From contig VZDP01000004.1 of NCBI GenBank assembly GCA_009756935.1, positions 11,385-75,384 on the forward strand: a stretch of 64,000 bases of DNA, in the 5' to 3' direction. This document shows positions 52,966-63,642 of this stretch, one piece after another. The translations under genes and the position numbers were made by a program. This DNA comes from Mesomycoplasma ovipneumoniae. GTDB lineage: Bacteria; Bacillota_I; Bacilli_A; Mycoplasmatales; Metamycoplasmataceae. The first letter of the stretch is position 1; every line of letters begins with the position of its first letter. The notes beneath the pieces were generated by a model. That model saw only the letters and a list, made by a program, of their open reading frames with translations, was not told the DNA's origin and made no database searches.

Positions 52966-54138
52966 TTATTCTGGTTTTTTTGAATTATTTAAAATAGTTT
53001 TTCGAGCATTTTCAGGCAAAGATTTGCCATATTCAAAGTAATGGCCAATTTCCTTAAAGGCATTTTTACTTATTTTTAATTTTTCAAATTCTTCTGGTTC
53101 GAGACTTAATTTTATTGGCTGATTTTTCTCAATTTTTTCAACAAAATCAGGATCAGGTACAAATGCTGAGGAAATTCCGACAAAATCAGAAAATTGAATA
53201 GCTTCGACTGTTTTTTCTAAGGAATTTATTGAACCACTAGCGATAACCGGGATTTTTCCTTGTAATTTTTCATAAACTACATCGGAAATTAAGCGGTTAA
53301 AATTATTTGATTTTGAACGAACTTTGTCACGAAAAACGTCAAAACCCCAACCGGCAATTGCAAGGTAAGAAATTTTTATCCCCCTTTTTTCGATTAAATC
53401 TAAGAAATCTAGGAAATTTTCGACTGTGTAACCTAAATTATCGCCTCTTCGTTCCTCAGGTGTTGCCCGGTAACCTAACAAAAAATTAGGATTTTTTGAT
53501 TTTAAAATAGTTTTTTGTACCTTTTCTAATATTTCTACTAAAAACCGAGATCTATTTTCAATATTTTGACAGCCATATTTATCATTTCGCTTGTTAGTAT
53601 AATGTGAGAAAAATTCTTGTGGTAATAATTTTTGGGCTGAAGAAATTTCAACCCCATCAAAACCAGCCTTAATTGCCCTTAGACAAGCATCTGCATATTG
53701 GCTAACAATTTTTTGAATTTGTTTTTGTGTAAGACGAAAAACCTTGTATTTTACAGGATAATTTCGCTTTTCAGCACTAGGTCCATAGCAAAAACCATCT
53801 TTTTCAATTTTTGAAACAGAGTGAGAACCAGCATGAATTAATTGCAAAATTGCGATACTTCCCTTTGATTTTATTGCTTTTGCAAGTTTTGCTAGACCTT
53901 CAATATCGCTGTCATTTTCGATACTATGACCATATTTGAACAAACTACCTGATTTACAAACGTAAACTCCACCTGTAATTGTCATTGGTGCACTATGGGC
54001 TCTTGCGCTAAAAAAATCTAAATCAGCTTGGCAAACTTGGCCCATTTCAGAAAGATTAAGATTAATTGGACTAAAAATAAATCGGTTTTTTAATGTGAAA
54101 TTACCAATTTGATACGGTTTAAAAAGTTTGTTTTTCAT
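52966..54138 (-). CDS. Old yellow enzyme family NADH:flavin oxidoreductase
   Basis: A 390-aa FMN TIM-barrel oxidoreductase. KNRFIFSPINLNLSEMG at the N-terminus, ITGGVYVCKSG, ILQLIHAGSHS, FDGVEISSAQKLLPQEFFSHYTNKRNDKYG (the typical old-yellow-enzyme substrate/FMN region) and PVIASGSINS (phosphate binding) are clear. The substrate is unknown. It ends the four-gene minus-strand operon, 2 bases after lplA, in the place where SirTM loci of other bacteria carry flavin oxidoreductases. It may act on the lipoyl-modified carrier or on an oxidative-stress substrate (inference). Confidence 0.87.
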   Translation of the reverse strand: MKNKLFKPYQIGNFTLKNRFIFSPINLNLSEMGQVCQADLDFFSARAHSAPMTITGGVYVCKSGSLFKYGHSIENDSDIEGLAKLAKAIKSKGSIAILQLIHAGSHSVSKIEKDGFCYGPSAEKRNYPVKYKVFRLTQKQIQKIVSQYADACLRAIKAGFDGVEISSAQKLLPQEFFSHYTNKRNDKYGCQNIENRSRFLVEILEKVQKTILKSKNPNFLLGYRATPEERRGDNLGYTVENFLDFLDLIEKRGIKISYLAIAGWGFDVFRDKVRSKSNNFNRLISDVVYEKLQGKIPVIASGSINSLEKTVEAIQFSDFVGISSAFVPDPDFVEKIEKNQPIKLSLEPEEFEKLKISKNAFKEIGHYFEYGKSLPENARKTILNNSKKPE

Positions 54139-54140
54139 AT

Positions 54141-55172
<1,032 letters not shown>

Positions 55173-55174
55173 TT

Positions 55175-56038
55175 TTATTCCTGTTCTGTTATTTTTTGTA
55201 GAAGTAATTTAATATCCTCATGAAAAAAATAGGATTTTTCAAGAATATCCTTGTTAGTACGGTATTTTTTCTGATTTATAACTAGATATTTTGCATTTTT
55301 AAATTTTTTTGTCATCTCTTGAAACGGCAATTTAATTAATTGCGGGGTTGTAAATCCAACCCCTATTTCAAGAAAAACTAAATTTTTATCTTTATTTTGT
55401 TCAATAAAATTATTGTAATTTGCTTTTTGGTTGTCAAAGTTTTGGTCTTCAACCATTCCTTTAAACGAAATTCTTTTGTTTATTTCTAAAAAGGCATTAC
55501 ATTCTGGGCATTTTGGCAATAAATTATAATCAACCTTCATATTTTTTTGATTTTGTACCATTTTTAGAATTAATTCATCATCCTGGTATAAAAAATTTTT
55601 ACACATTTTTGAGCACTGCATTAAATTATATTTACCCTGGATGTAAAAAATTTTTTGATTGTCAAATCCTGATTTTTCAAAAAAACTATCAGAATTTGTG
55701 GTTATTATAAAAAAATTTTTATTTTCTAAAATTTTTTTCAAATTCAAAAAACTTTCTGATTCTTTAAGATCTAAAAAATTAACTTTCGCAAATCTACTAT
55801 GAAAAGCTCAGTATGTTTCTCATGATCCAAAATCATAGAGTGAAGCTTGAAGCATATCTAAAAAATGGTATTTTTCGATAAAATCTTTAAAATTATCACT
55901 GAATTTTGATCCATAATAATTATTTCCATCTGCACTTGTTAGTCCTGAACCAACTCCAACAACAATTGTATCAGCTGAATCAAGGATTTTCTTGATTTTT
56001 ATCGCTTGATCTAGGATACTAAAAGTCCTCAAGTTCAT
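55175..56038 (-). CDS. SirTM-type sirtuin (class M, predicted protein ADP-ribosyltransferase)
   Basis: A 287-aa Sir2-fold protein. The NAD motif reads TIVVGVGSGLTSADG (~25-38), TTNSDSFFEKSG is the TxN-D segment, and YIQGKY takes the place of the usual ELHG, so the catalytic histidine is Gln. Two Cys pairs (CSKMC and CPEC) form the zinc site. Gln instead of His and the linked gcvH/lplA genes fit SirTMs, which in S. aureus and S. pyogenes ADP-ribosylate a lipoylated GcvH-like protein. One TGA group (GSWETYWAFH) is Trp. ATG 56038 is preferred over GTG 56047; it overlaps the gcvH-like end. Confidence 0.82.
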
Positions 56039-56351
56039 CAAATTCACTTTGGTCTATATCTTTTGCTTTAAAAAGTCAATTTTTGTCTGACTCATGCGAA
56101 TTCAAAATTTTTGGATCCTTTTCAGCTAATTGATTAAGTTCAATAATTCTACATTTTAAGGGTGTTTTTATTGAAAAAACAGTTTTTGATGCTTCAATTT
56201 TAGCGACAACATCACCTTTTTCTAGTTGTTTTTTATTCGTAAATTTTAAAAATCCGATTGTTCCAAGATCATCTTGTAATTCGGCCGTTAAATAAACAGT
56301 AAAAATTTCATTTTTTTGTTCAATTATCAAGAAATTAGCAATTTTTTTCAT
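56019..56351 (-). CDS. GcvH-like lipoyl carrier protein
   Basis: A 110-aa protein of the glycine cleavage H type: FTVYLTAELQDDLGTIGFL, then KGDVVAKIEASKTVFSIKTPL with the lipoyl lysine at K56 in the ASKTV motif. No other glycine-cleavage gene is present, and the family has short GcvH-L forms dedicated to SirTM operons. Start ATG 56351 follows AGAGGA; a longer reading upstream (to 56408) lacks a ribosome site. The end, including a TGA Trp (KNWLFKAKD), reaches into the sirtuin start. Confidence 0.85.
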
Positions 56352-56696
56352 AGCAATCCTCTTAAATTTTTTGTTAATATCTAAAATGATATTACCACAA
56401 AAAAGCAACTAATGGCAAAAAATCTATAAATATAAATAAATCAGTTCAAAAATTCGATAAATTAGTATATTAATTTCAAAAAAATCAAGAATATAGTGTC
56501 AAATTGAAAGAATGGAGAATCGCATTTAAAAACAAAATTATAAACACTCCCAACTTTTTTATAAAATTATAAAAAATTATTGTAGATAAAATTAAAAATC
56601 AGTATGACTCTAATTAAATAATTTTTACTTTCTTAGCAAATTATAAACTTTAATTAAAAAAATAATTTGGAATGCAAAAATATTTTGTAAAAATGG
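56352..56696. other. Intergenic stretch between divergent units
   Basis: About 345 AT-rich bases. A possible TGGTAATAT -10 element for the gcvH-like operon lies around 56385-56393 on the minus strand. No ORF, repeat or hairpin of note was seen in the remainder. Confidence 0.4.
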
Positions 56697-56730
56697 TATA
56701 ATAGCAAATGCATAAAAAAAAAAAAAAAAA
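56697..56730 (+). promoter_or_regulatory. TGGTATAAT promoter followed by a 17-A tract in the leader
   Basis: TATAAT at 56697-56702 (TGG before it), then AGCAAATGCAT and 17 A (56714-56730). An ATG at 56708 begins a frame through the A-tract: with 17 A it is out of frame with the secreted protein gene; with 16 A it would be in frame. The favoured start is the GTG at 56772. Confidence 0.55.
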
Positions 56731-56771
56731 TAGTGATAATTATCATCATTATTTTTTGGAAAGGCATATCC

Positions 56772-57599
56772 GTGTTTATTTCAAAATTAAAAAAAATTTT
56801 AGGCTTCGCATTTATTGGCCTTATTCCTGTAACATTTTTTTCCTATAGTAGCGTACATAACAATATAAATTTAACAAACCAAAACTCACAACCTCAATCA
56901 TTTTCATATTATCATTATTATCAAAACAAAGCATTAAGAGCAAAAAAAGCGTGGGGTATTTTAAAAGAAATTTATAGATCAAATCACAAGGGGCAATATA
57001 TAATTCCGTCTTCCATATTTAATCCAAACGGTATTGATTTTGAAGAAAATCACAAATTCCGAATAACCAATCAAGGAGAATTAGAAATTCTTATTAAAGG
57101 TATTAAACAAGTTGTATATTGGGGCGGATTATTTTGGCAAGATAAAGCTGCATGAATAGGAACAACTGAAATTAAGTACAGAAAAACTAACAACTTTTCT
57201 AATTATTATAATTCTAAACCTGAACGAATTCAATTGAATGCGCATGCTTGAATTTCTGGACTAGCTACCCCGTCTTTTGAAATAAATGGTAAGGTAGCTT
57301 ATGCTACTGAAAAAAGGCAAGTAACTGCTGAAATTGGAGCATCAGCAAAATTGGAATTTAATTCCTATGAATTAATAGAAACTTTTGAAAAAAGCAATGC
57401 TGATAGATTAGTAATCAATTATCAAGGTACTGGATGGAATTATAGCATATCAGATTTTGGTCAATATGCAACCGGATTAGTGATAGACGACTATGAATAT
57501 ACTTCAATCTCGACAAATAACCCGCTAATTCCCGAGAAAAATTCAAATTACGGATCCACCATATTCCCACATTATATGGATGAAAAAAGTAAATTTTAA
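56772..57599 (+). CDS. Secreted protein paired with an ABC transporter
   Basis: A 275-aa exported protein. GTG 56772 is chosen because GGAAAGG stands 7 bases upstream and the product begins with a signal peptide, FISKLKKILGFAFIGLIPV, without a lipobox cysteine. The mature part is rich in Tyr, Trp, Asn and Gly (QVVYWGGLFW, NYQGTGWNYSISDFGQY), suggesting an extracellular beta-type fold. Two TGA codons are Trp. It ends 2 bases before the ABC ATPase-permease gene and so is probably its substrate or partner. A relic of a homologue lies at 30376-30600 before another ABC copy. Family not recognised. Confidence 0.65.
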
Positions 57600-57601
57600 T
57601 A

Positions 57602-59554
57602 ATGATAAAAATAGAAAATTTAACTAAAAAAATTAATAACAAATTTATTTTTAATAATTTAAATCTGGAAATTCCTTTAAATAAAATTACATTTGTAATT
57701 GGAAAATCTGGAATTGGTAAATCCACTCTAATTAATTTAATTGCCGGATTTACAAAAAAAGACAGTGGAAAAATCTCCTTTTTTGATGAAAATGGTTCTG
57801 AAATTAAAAAACCATTAGTTGATGTTGTTTTTCAAGACTTTAATTTAATTGAGTCATTAAGTATAAAAAATAATATTTTAATAGCGAATCACATTTTAAA
57901 TCGCGAATCTGATGACTTAGAAATACAAAAAGCCGCGAATTCTATTGGTATTGAAAGCAACAAATTAGATCAAGTAGCGAAAAATTTATCGGGCGGTGAA
58001 AAACAACGTGCTGCATTTTTAAGAAGTTTATCAAGAAAAAGTGATTTTATTTTGCTTGATGAGCCAACTGGTAATTTGGACCATGAAAATTCCATTGCTT
58101 TACTTGATTTATTAGTTAAAGCTTCTGAAAATAAAACAATATTAGTGGTCAGTCACAATTTAGAATTTGCAAAAAAATATGCTGACAAAATCATTCGCAT
58201 TGAAAAAGGGAAAATTTCCGAAGAAAACATTGACAAAAGTGAAGAAAATTTAGCAATTAACAATGAAAAAAGTAGTCAATTAGTTTCTTTTAAGAGTTCC
58301 TCCTATTCGAAAATTGCAAAAATTAAGCAAGAATTAAAAACAGGTTTATTGCTTACTCTGGCAGATTATAAATCAAAAATAGTTTCAACCATTTTATTTG
58401 TAATACTCTTTCTAATAAGCATTTTTGGAACATTATTATTTGGTGTTTTTAATTTAAATATTTCTGCTTCTAATTCTCTTAAAGTTAATGAATTGCAACT
58501 TGATTCTGTTTTAATTAGCAAAAAATCAGAAACAAATTTAACAACCTTCACAGATAATGACATTAATAATCTCAGTGAAAAAAATAAAACAATAAAAAAA
58601 ATTATCCCTTTCTTTACTTTCCCATCATTAGGTTTTGAATATAATGACAAAAGAAAGTTAGGAGCACATATTGATTACATTGATGAAAGTGAATTTTTTA
58701 AAAATAGGTTCAATTTTGATCAAAAAAATTTAATAGGAAGAAACATTGAAAACATAGATGAAATTATAATTTCAAAAGAAGCAGCTACAGAACTAGATAT
58801 CAAAGAACCAAAAGGACAAGAAATTGCCGTTTTAACTGGTGCAAAAGATAAAAAAACATTAAAAGTTGTTGGAATAAATAATTTAGTTAATGCAAAAAAA
58901 TTAAACCTAAGTTTTTTGCATCATAAATTCGGTGAAGATATCGAATTACAGAGTAGCAAAAACAGGGAACCAGACAATCCACAAACCAGTCAGACCAAAA
59001 AAATAGAACCAATTATTTTAAGGTTATATTTTGAAAATGATAATTTGGAAAATAATATTGACAATTTTATTGAGAATAATAAAGAGTATAATGTTGACTC
59101 CTCATTAAAAGGTGTAACAAAATTAACTTATAATTTACAAAATTTTATAAATTTAATTGTTGGAGCAATTTTAATTGTTTTTATAGCGATTTTATTAATA
59201 CAAACGATTTTTTATACAAAAAATTTAACTGATTCAAAAGTAAAATTAATTGGAATCCTAAAGGCGCTTCGCGCTAAGACATGGCAGATTTTTCTTTATC
59301 ATTGATTAAATATAATTATAATTTCATTTCTAATTTTAGTCATTAACTTATCAGTGTCTCTCCCCTTAATTCCAAAAATTTACATTAAAATACTCGGTGA
59401 AGATGCCATATATCCTTCGACTTCACAAATAGTAATGTTAATTTTCATAATATGAATAGCAATGTTTTTTATAATTTCATTTATTTACTTATTGATTTCA
59501 TGGATTAATTATAGAAAACCTGTCACAAAATTGCTAAAATTCGATCAATTTTAA
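57602..59554 (+). CDS. ABC ATPase-permease fusion (MacB/FtsX-like), copy 3
   Basis: A 650-aa protein: ATPase with Walker A GKSGIGKSTL, VFQDFNLIESLS, signature KNLSGGEKQR, Walker B FILLDEPTGNLD and VVSHN, then a helix (about residues 260-280), an extracytoplasmic domain with FKNRFNFDQKNLIGRNI, and three C-terminal helices; the last two follow a TGA Trp (LYHWLNIIIIS). Closest to 26015-28000 in length. Such fusions move lipoproteins or toxic peptides out of the membrane rather than import nutrients. A strong terminator follows. Confidence 0.86.
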
Positions 59555-59583
59555 CGATTACTTTTTAAAAATAGATAATTTAG

Positions 59584-59622
59584 TACCAAATATTTTTTTC
59601 AAAATATTTGGTATTTTATTTT
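59584..59622 (+). terminator. Terminator of the secreted protein/ABC operon
   Basis: 13-bp perfect arms TACCAAATATTTT and AAAATATTTGGTA, then a T-rich run. Confidence 0.85.
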
Positions 59623-59732
59623 TTTAGAGTGGAGATAACCACCGGAAAAAGTGCCATATTTTAACATAAGACTTAATTTTGCTGAGAGAAATCAAAAAAG
59701 TGTCTGAATTTTTTAAATTAATATACTAATTT

Positions 59733-59756
59733 ACCTATAATTCATAGGTTTTTTTG
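59733..59756 (+). terminator. Terminator-like hairpin
   Basis: ACCTAT-AATTC-ATAGGT followed by a T-run. Bases 59623-59732 have no gene. Confidence 0.6.
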
Positions 59757-59811
59757 TAGTTTTCAAACAAAAAAATCTTAAGTATTTTTTTGTTCTTCAA
59801 ATATAAAATAC

Positions 59812-59848
59812 AGCCATTTTCAAATTTGAGAGTAATTTGAAAATGGCT
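59812..59848. terminator. 15-bp perfect hairpin after the fba/small-protein unit
   Basis: Arms AGCCATTTTCAAATT and AATTTGAAAATGGCT with a 7-base loop. Probably stops the minus-strand nagB-to-59886 unit. Confidence 0.6.
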
Positions 59849-59885
59849 AAATTTATATAACTTTGTTTAGAAATTTATTTTTAGG

Positions 59886-60086
59886 TTATTTTTTAAAAAA
59901 AAGATAAAAACCTGAAATTATAAAGACAAAACCAAACACAATAAATATAAAAATTACAAGTCTAATTATCTCTTTTTTAAAATCTGATCAGTTTTTATTG
60001 CGTTTTTTTTGGTAAAATCAAAGAAAAACAGCAATCAAAAACAGAAAAATGGCAATTAAAATTGAAAAAATTAAGTATAAAATCAT
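59886..60086 (-). CDS. Hypothetical two-helix membrane protein, 66 aa
   Basis: A 67-codon frame with two TGA Trp. MILYLIFSILIAIFLFLIAV forms the first helix, a basic loop QKKRNKNWSDFKKE follows, and VIFIFIVFGFVFIISGFYL forms the second, ending KK. It begins 6 bases after the aldolase stop, so it belongs to the same transcript. No family recognised. Confidence 0.6.
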
Positions 60087-60092
60087 AAGATT

Positions 60093-60923
60093 TTATGATA
60101 ATTCAAGGTAAAAAAGCACTTTTTGGATCATTTTTTCAATTCCTTTTTGATTAATTTTTCTAATGTCATAACTTTTAGGATTTTCTTGGAAATATTTTTC
60201 AACTTCGTTAGAAAAATTAACTAAAAGGTCAGTGCCAACATTAATTTTGTTAATTCCAAAATTGATTGCTTTTTTAATTTCTTCTAGAGAAAGGCCGCTG
60301 GTTCCGTGCATAACAAGCGGGATTTTATAGTCTTTTTTAAAGTTTTTAACTAAATCTCAATCTAAATTAGCCTTTTTTTTGTAAATTCCGTGCGCGGTTC
60401 CAAAAGCAATTGCAAGAAGATCTGGTTGTGTTTTTTGGTAGAATTTTTTTACACTATCAATTTCAACAATTTGTTCAGTATTTTCTTGATGACCAATTTC
60501 TTTGCCGCCAATTTGACCTATTTCTAGCTCAAGAAAAACATTTTTTTTATCAGCAATCGATTTAGCTTTTACTGATTTTTCAATATTTTCATTAATTGGA
60601 AATGTTGAACCATCAAACATTGCAGAATTAAAGCCAAATTCAAGGTATTTTTCAAAAAGATTTAAATCATCACAGTGATCAAGGTGAAAAATAAATTTAC
60701 CAGAGGAATTTTGAATCGCCGATAAAATCATAGGTGCTAAAATTTCAATCCGCGAATATTTTATCGCCCCTTGACTTACCTGAATAATTAAAGGTTTTTG
60801 GGAAATTTCGCCTGCTTTAATTACGGCCAAAAGTGTTTCTAAATTTAAAACATTAAAAGCAAAAATTGCTTTATTTTCTGCATTTAGTTTCAAAAATACA
60901 GATCTTGGATCAATAAGTGCCAT
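60093..60923 (-). CDS. fba: Class II fructose-bisphosphate (or tagatose-bisphosphate) aldolase
   Basis: A zinc-dependent aldolase, 276 aa. Zinc ligands are visible: FHLDHCDD, IAFGTAHGIY, VMHGTSGL; ELEIGQIGG gives the active-site Glu; INVGTDLLV is the phosphate site. It cleaves fructose 1,6-bisphosphate in glycolysis or a related ketose bisphosphate. Size is that of the FbaA/GatY/KbaY group and the exact substrate cannot be decided. It follows the PTS gene with a TAATG overlap, placing it in an amino-sugar or sugar uptake operon. One TGA is Trp. Confidence 0.9.
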
Positions 60924-62704
60924 TATTTTCCTATTATTTTGCGAACGTGGTCAGCAACAAATTCAACATCAGTGCCAACTATAATTTGCAAACCTTTATT
61001 GCCAACACGAACGATACCTCGACCACCAGCTGCAAGAATTTTTGCATCTAACTGATCATCTTTTTTATTATCTTTAACAATAAGTCGCAGTCTTGTTGCA
61101 CAATTTGAGACTTCTTCAATGTTTTCTTTGCCTATAATTCCAATAAATTCTAGTGCCATTTTTTCATATTTATCACTAACTTTATCAATGTTTTTAGCTA
61201 TATTTTCATTATGCGGGTCTATTTTTTTAGCGCTGTCAGTTTCTAGATTTTCACTGTTAGTGTTTAATTCGAGTTCAATTTTGTCTTCGCGACCTAAGGT
61301 TTTAATATCAAACTTTTTAATGAAAAAGTAAAAACTTGAGCCTTGAATTAAAAACATTATTGCTGAAAATGCCCAAATTCATAGTGGATTTGCCAGAATT
61401 CCAGCATTTTTTGCAAAGGCTCAAGAACGTGGGAAAGAGACAATATAGTCAATAAATCCGGCACTAAATCCAATTCCGATACTCATTCCAGTTCATGTCA
61501 CGAACATATAAATTAATGAAGTAAGAAAAGCATTTAAAAGTCATAAAAGTGGTGAAATAAAAATAAAAGTAAAAATTAAGGGTTCATCAATTCCAGTGAG
61601 AAAACTTACAAGTGTTGCGCCTGCCAAAAAGGTAGTAATTGTTTTCCGATTTTCCCGTTTTGCGGCAAAAATCATTGCCACAGCAGCCCCAGGAAGTCCA
61701 CCTAAATATAACGGGAAAAATCCAGTTGTAAATCCACCAGAACCAATAATTCCGGTATTAAATGCAGTTATATCTCCATTTACAGTATGAATATCGCCAA
61801 CATTTGCAATTGTATTTCCCACTGAATCAACAACAGGACTAATTAATACACCTTCAATTGGCAATTGGAATCAAACAAAAGTATTTAGAATATGATGAAG
61901 TCCAAAAGGCTGTAAAAGTCGATTAAGAAATGCATAAACTGAGACATAAAATCCCCGGGCATAACGATTTGCGCTTTGATCTGAAAGGGCAGAGCCAATT
62001 TTAATTAGTCCGTATTGAGCCCAAGGTCAAATAATTGCAAAAAATAGACCAAGCGGAATTATTGACAGAATTCCTAACATTGGTACAAATCTTCTGCCAC
62101 CAAAAAAGGAAAGTGTCTGGGGTAATTTAACGTTTTTGTACTTATTATACAAAAACGCAACTACAATTCCGACAACAATACCGCCAATAACTCCTGAGTC
62201 TAACTGGTAGACGGGCTTGCCAGCTTTTAGGAAATACAAAAGTTGCGTGAGACCTTTAAGTTCGCCTGAGTCGGCCACTAAAACTTTTGAATAAATTGCC
62301 TCAGCAAGTTGATTTTGTTTTAAAAGTGCTGTCATTCCGTATCAGACAACAGCACCAACAAGTGCGGCTTCGCCGCGGTTATCTTTGGCAAAACCAAACG
62401 AGATTCCGATTGCAAAAATAATTGCCAAATTATCAAAAACAATTCCACCTGGAGTTGAAATTAGTTGCCCAATAAATTTTTGTGCCTCGGAAATTCCAAT
62501 AGAACCATTTGCTGAAGGATCTTGAATCAGTGCACCAATTCTTAATAAAAGTGCAGCAATTGGCAAAACTGCAATTGGAAACATTAGTGATTTTCCAAGT
62601 CGTTGTAATTGGTTTAAAATCCGATTGAAAACCGAATTTTCTGATTTATGTGATTTTTGTTTTGGAGTAATTTTTTTAATTTTACCAGAAAATTTAACGG
62701 TCAT
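60923..62704 (-). CDS. PTS transporter IICB, glucose/N-acetylglucosamine family
   Basis: A 593-aa phosphotransferase system permease. The IIC domain has LGKSLMFPIAVLPIAALLLRIG, the FGLHHILNTF motif and GIDEPLIFTFIF (family usually G-TEP-EF). The C-terminal IIB domain has the phosphorylated Cys in VSNCATRLRLIV and ends near ADHVRKIIG. There is no IIA domain. Three TGA codons are Trp. nagB is immediately upstream, so N-acetylglucosamine or glucosamine is a fair guess, but glucose is also possible. Confidence 0.85.
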
Positions 62705-62722
62705 TTAACACCTCTTAATTTT

Positions 62723-63487
62723 TTAGTAAAAAATTGCTTTATCAAGTGTTTCTTTTGATAATTTAGAGGCAGCTTCTTTGTCTAAAATAAAAATACAATT
62801 TGGATGCAACTGTAAAAAAGAAGCAGTAATTTCTGAATTAGGCTTTTCTTCTAACATTTGCTTTGTAACGCCGGCTTTATGTGCACCAAAAGAAACCATA
62901 ATTGCTTTTTTTGTGTGTTTTAAAATTGTTTGGATTCCCATTGTCATTGCTTGTTTTGGGCACTCATCAAAGTCGGCAAATTTACCTTTTTTCACCATAT
63001 CAATAATTGTCTCATCTGTTAAATTAGTAACATGAGTACTTGAGCTAAAAGGTGTTCCAGGTTCATTATAGGCCATATGACCGTTAATTCCGATGCTAAT
63101 ATATTGTAAATCAATCGGATTTTCAGCGATTTTTTGCTCATAAAGTTTTACTTCTTGGTCAAGATCTGGCGCTTTTGAGTTAGGAATATTAATCTGGGAA
63201 GCAGGAACATTAACATGGTCAAATAAATTAGTTTTCATTTGTTTGATAAATGCCTCTGGATGATCTTGGTCAATTCCGACAAATTCATCAAGATTAAATG
63301 TTGTAATTTTATCCCAGGAAGTCCCGTTTTGGCGGTGGTCTTCAATTAAAAGTTTATAAGTTTCAATTGGTGAAACCCCGGTTGCAAAACCTAAAACTGA
63401 ATTAGGTTTTGTTCTGATTTGTTCAATAAAAAGGTATGCACAATATTTGTGTAGGTCAGTTAATTTTTTAAAAATTAATATTTTCAT
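62723..63487 (-). CDS. nagB: Glucosamine-6-phosphate deaminase
   Basis: A 254-aa isomerase/deaminase making fructose 6-phosphate and ammonia from glucosamine 6-phosphate. FATGVSPIETYKLL, FNLDEFVGI (catalytic Asp), ISIGINGHMAYNEPGTPF (with the active-site His-Glu), and VSFGAHKAG are visible. ATG 63487 is used; an upstream in-frame TTG is part of the GGAG ribosome site. First gene of the nagB-PTS-fba-small protein operon, showing that the cell can feed amino sugar into glycolysis. Confidence 0.93.
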   Translation of the reverse strand: MKILIFKKLTDLHKYCAYLFIEQIRTKPNSVLGFATGVSPIETYKLLIEDHRQNGTSWDKITTFNLDEFVGIDQDHPEAFIKQMKTNLFDHVNVPASQINIPNSKAPDLDQEVKLYEQKIAENPIDLQYISIGINGHMAYNEPGTPFSSSTHVTNLTDETIIDMVKKGKFADFDECPKQAMTMGIQTILKHTKKAIMVSFGAHKAGVTKQMLEEKPNSEITASFLQLHPNCIFILDKEAASKLSKETLDKAIFY

Positions 63488-63542
63488 TTTAATGTTCTCC
63501 AATTTAAAATAGCAAATAAAAGTTGTTATTATTATTTGCTCA

Positions 63543-63581
63543 ATTATAATTTTATCAAAACAGGCAAAAAAAAAAAAAAAA
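63543..63581 (-). promoter_or_regulatory. nagB promoter with 16-T tract at the -35 position
   Basis: Minus-strand TATAAT at 63543-63548. A run of 16 T (minus strand; 63566-63581) lies 17 bases upstream of it, at the -35 position. Length changes in the run could alter expression. Confidence 0.45.
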
Positions 63582-63623
63582 GGATAATTAAGTATTTCAA
63601 AAATAAAAAAAATTAATTTTTTT

Positions 63624-63632
63624 TGGTATAAT
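63624..63632 (+). promoter_or_regulatory. TGGTATAAT promoter of the P102-like gene (near-leaderless)
   Basis: TGGTATAAT ends 10 bases before the ATG at 63643, leaving a leader of only a few bases and no ribosome site. Confidence 0.5.
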
Positions 63633-63642
63633 TTTTTACATT

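Noticed and set aside
56708..56732. ATG 56708 as the start of the secreted protein
   Set aside because: With 17 A the frame does not match the gene, while GTG 56772 has a good ribosome site and gives a proper signal peptide.
56772..57599. Lactococcin 972-like bacteriocin
   Set aside because: The protein is far longer (275 aa) and lacks the usual short mature peptide; only the ABC neighbour is reminiscent.
57602..59554. Nutrient importer ABC system
   Set aside because: ATPase and FtsX/MacB-like permease are fused with a large outer domain and no solute-binding protein, which fits export or extrusion.
63488..63502. Longer nagB start at an upstream TTG
   Set aside because: That codon is part of the GGAG ribosome site of the ATG at 63487.
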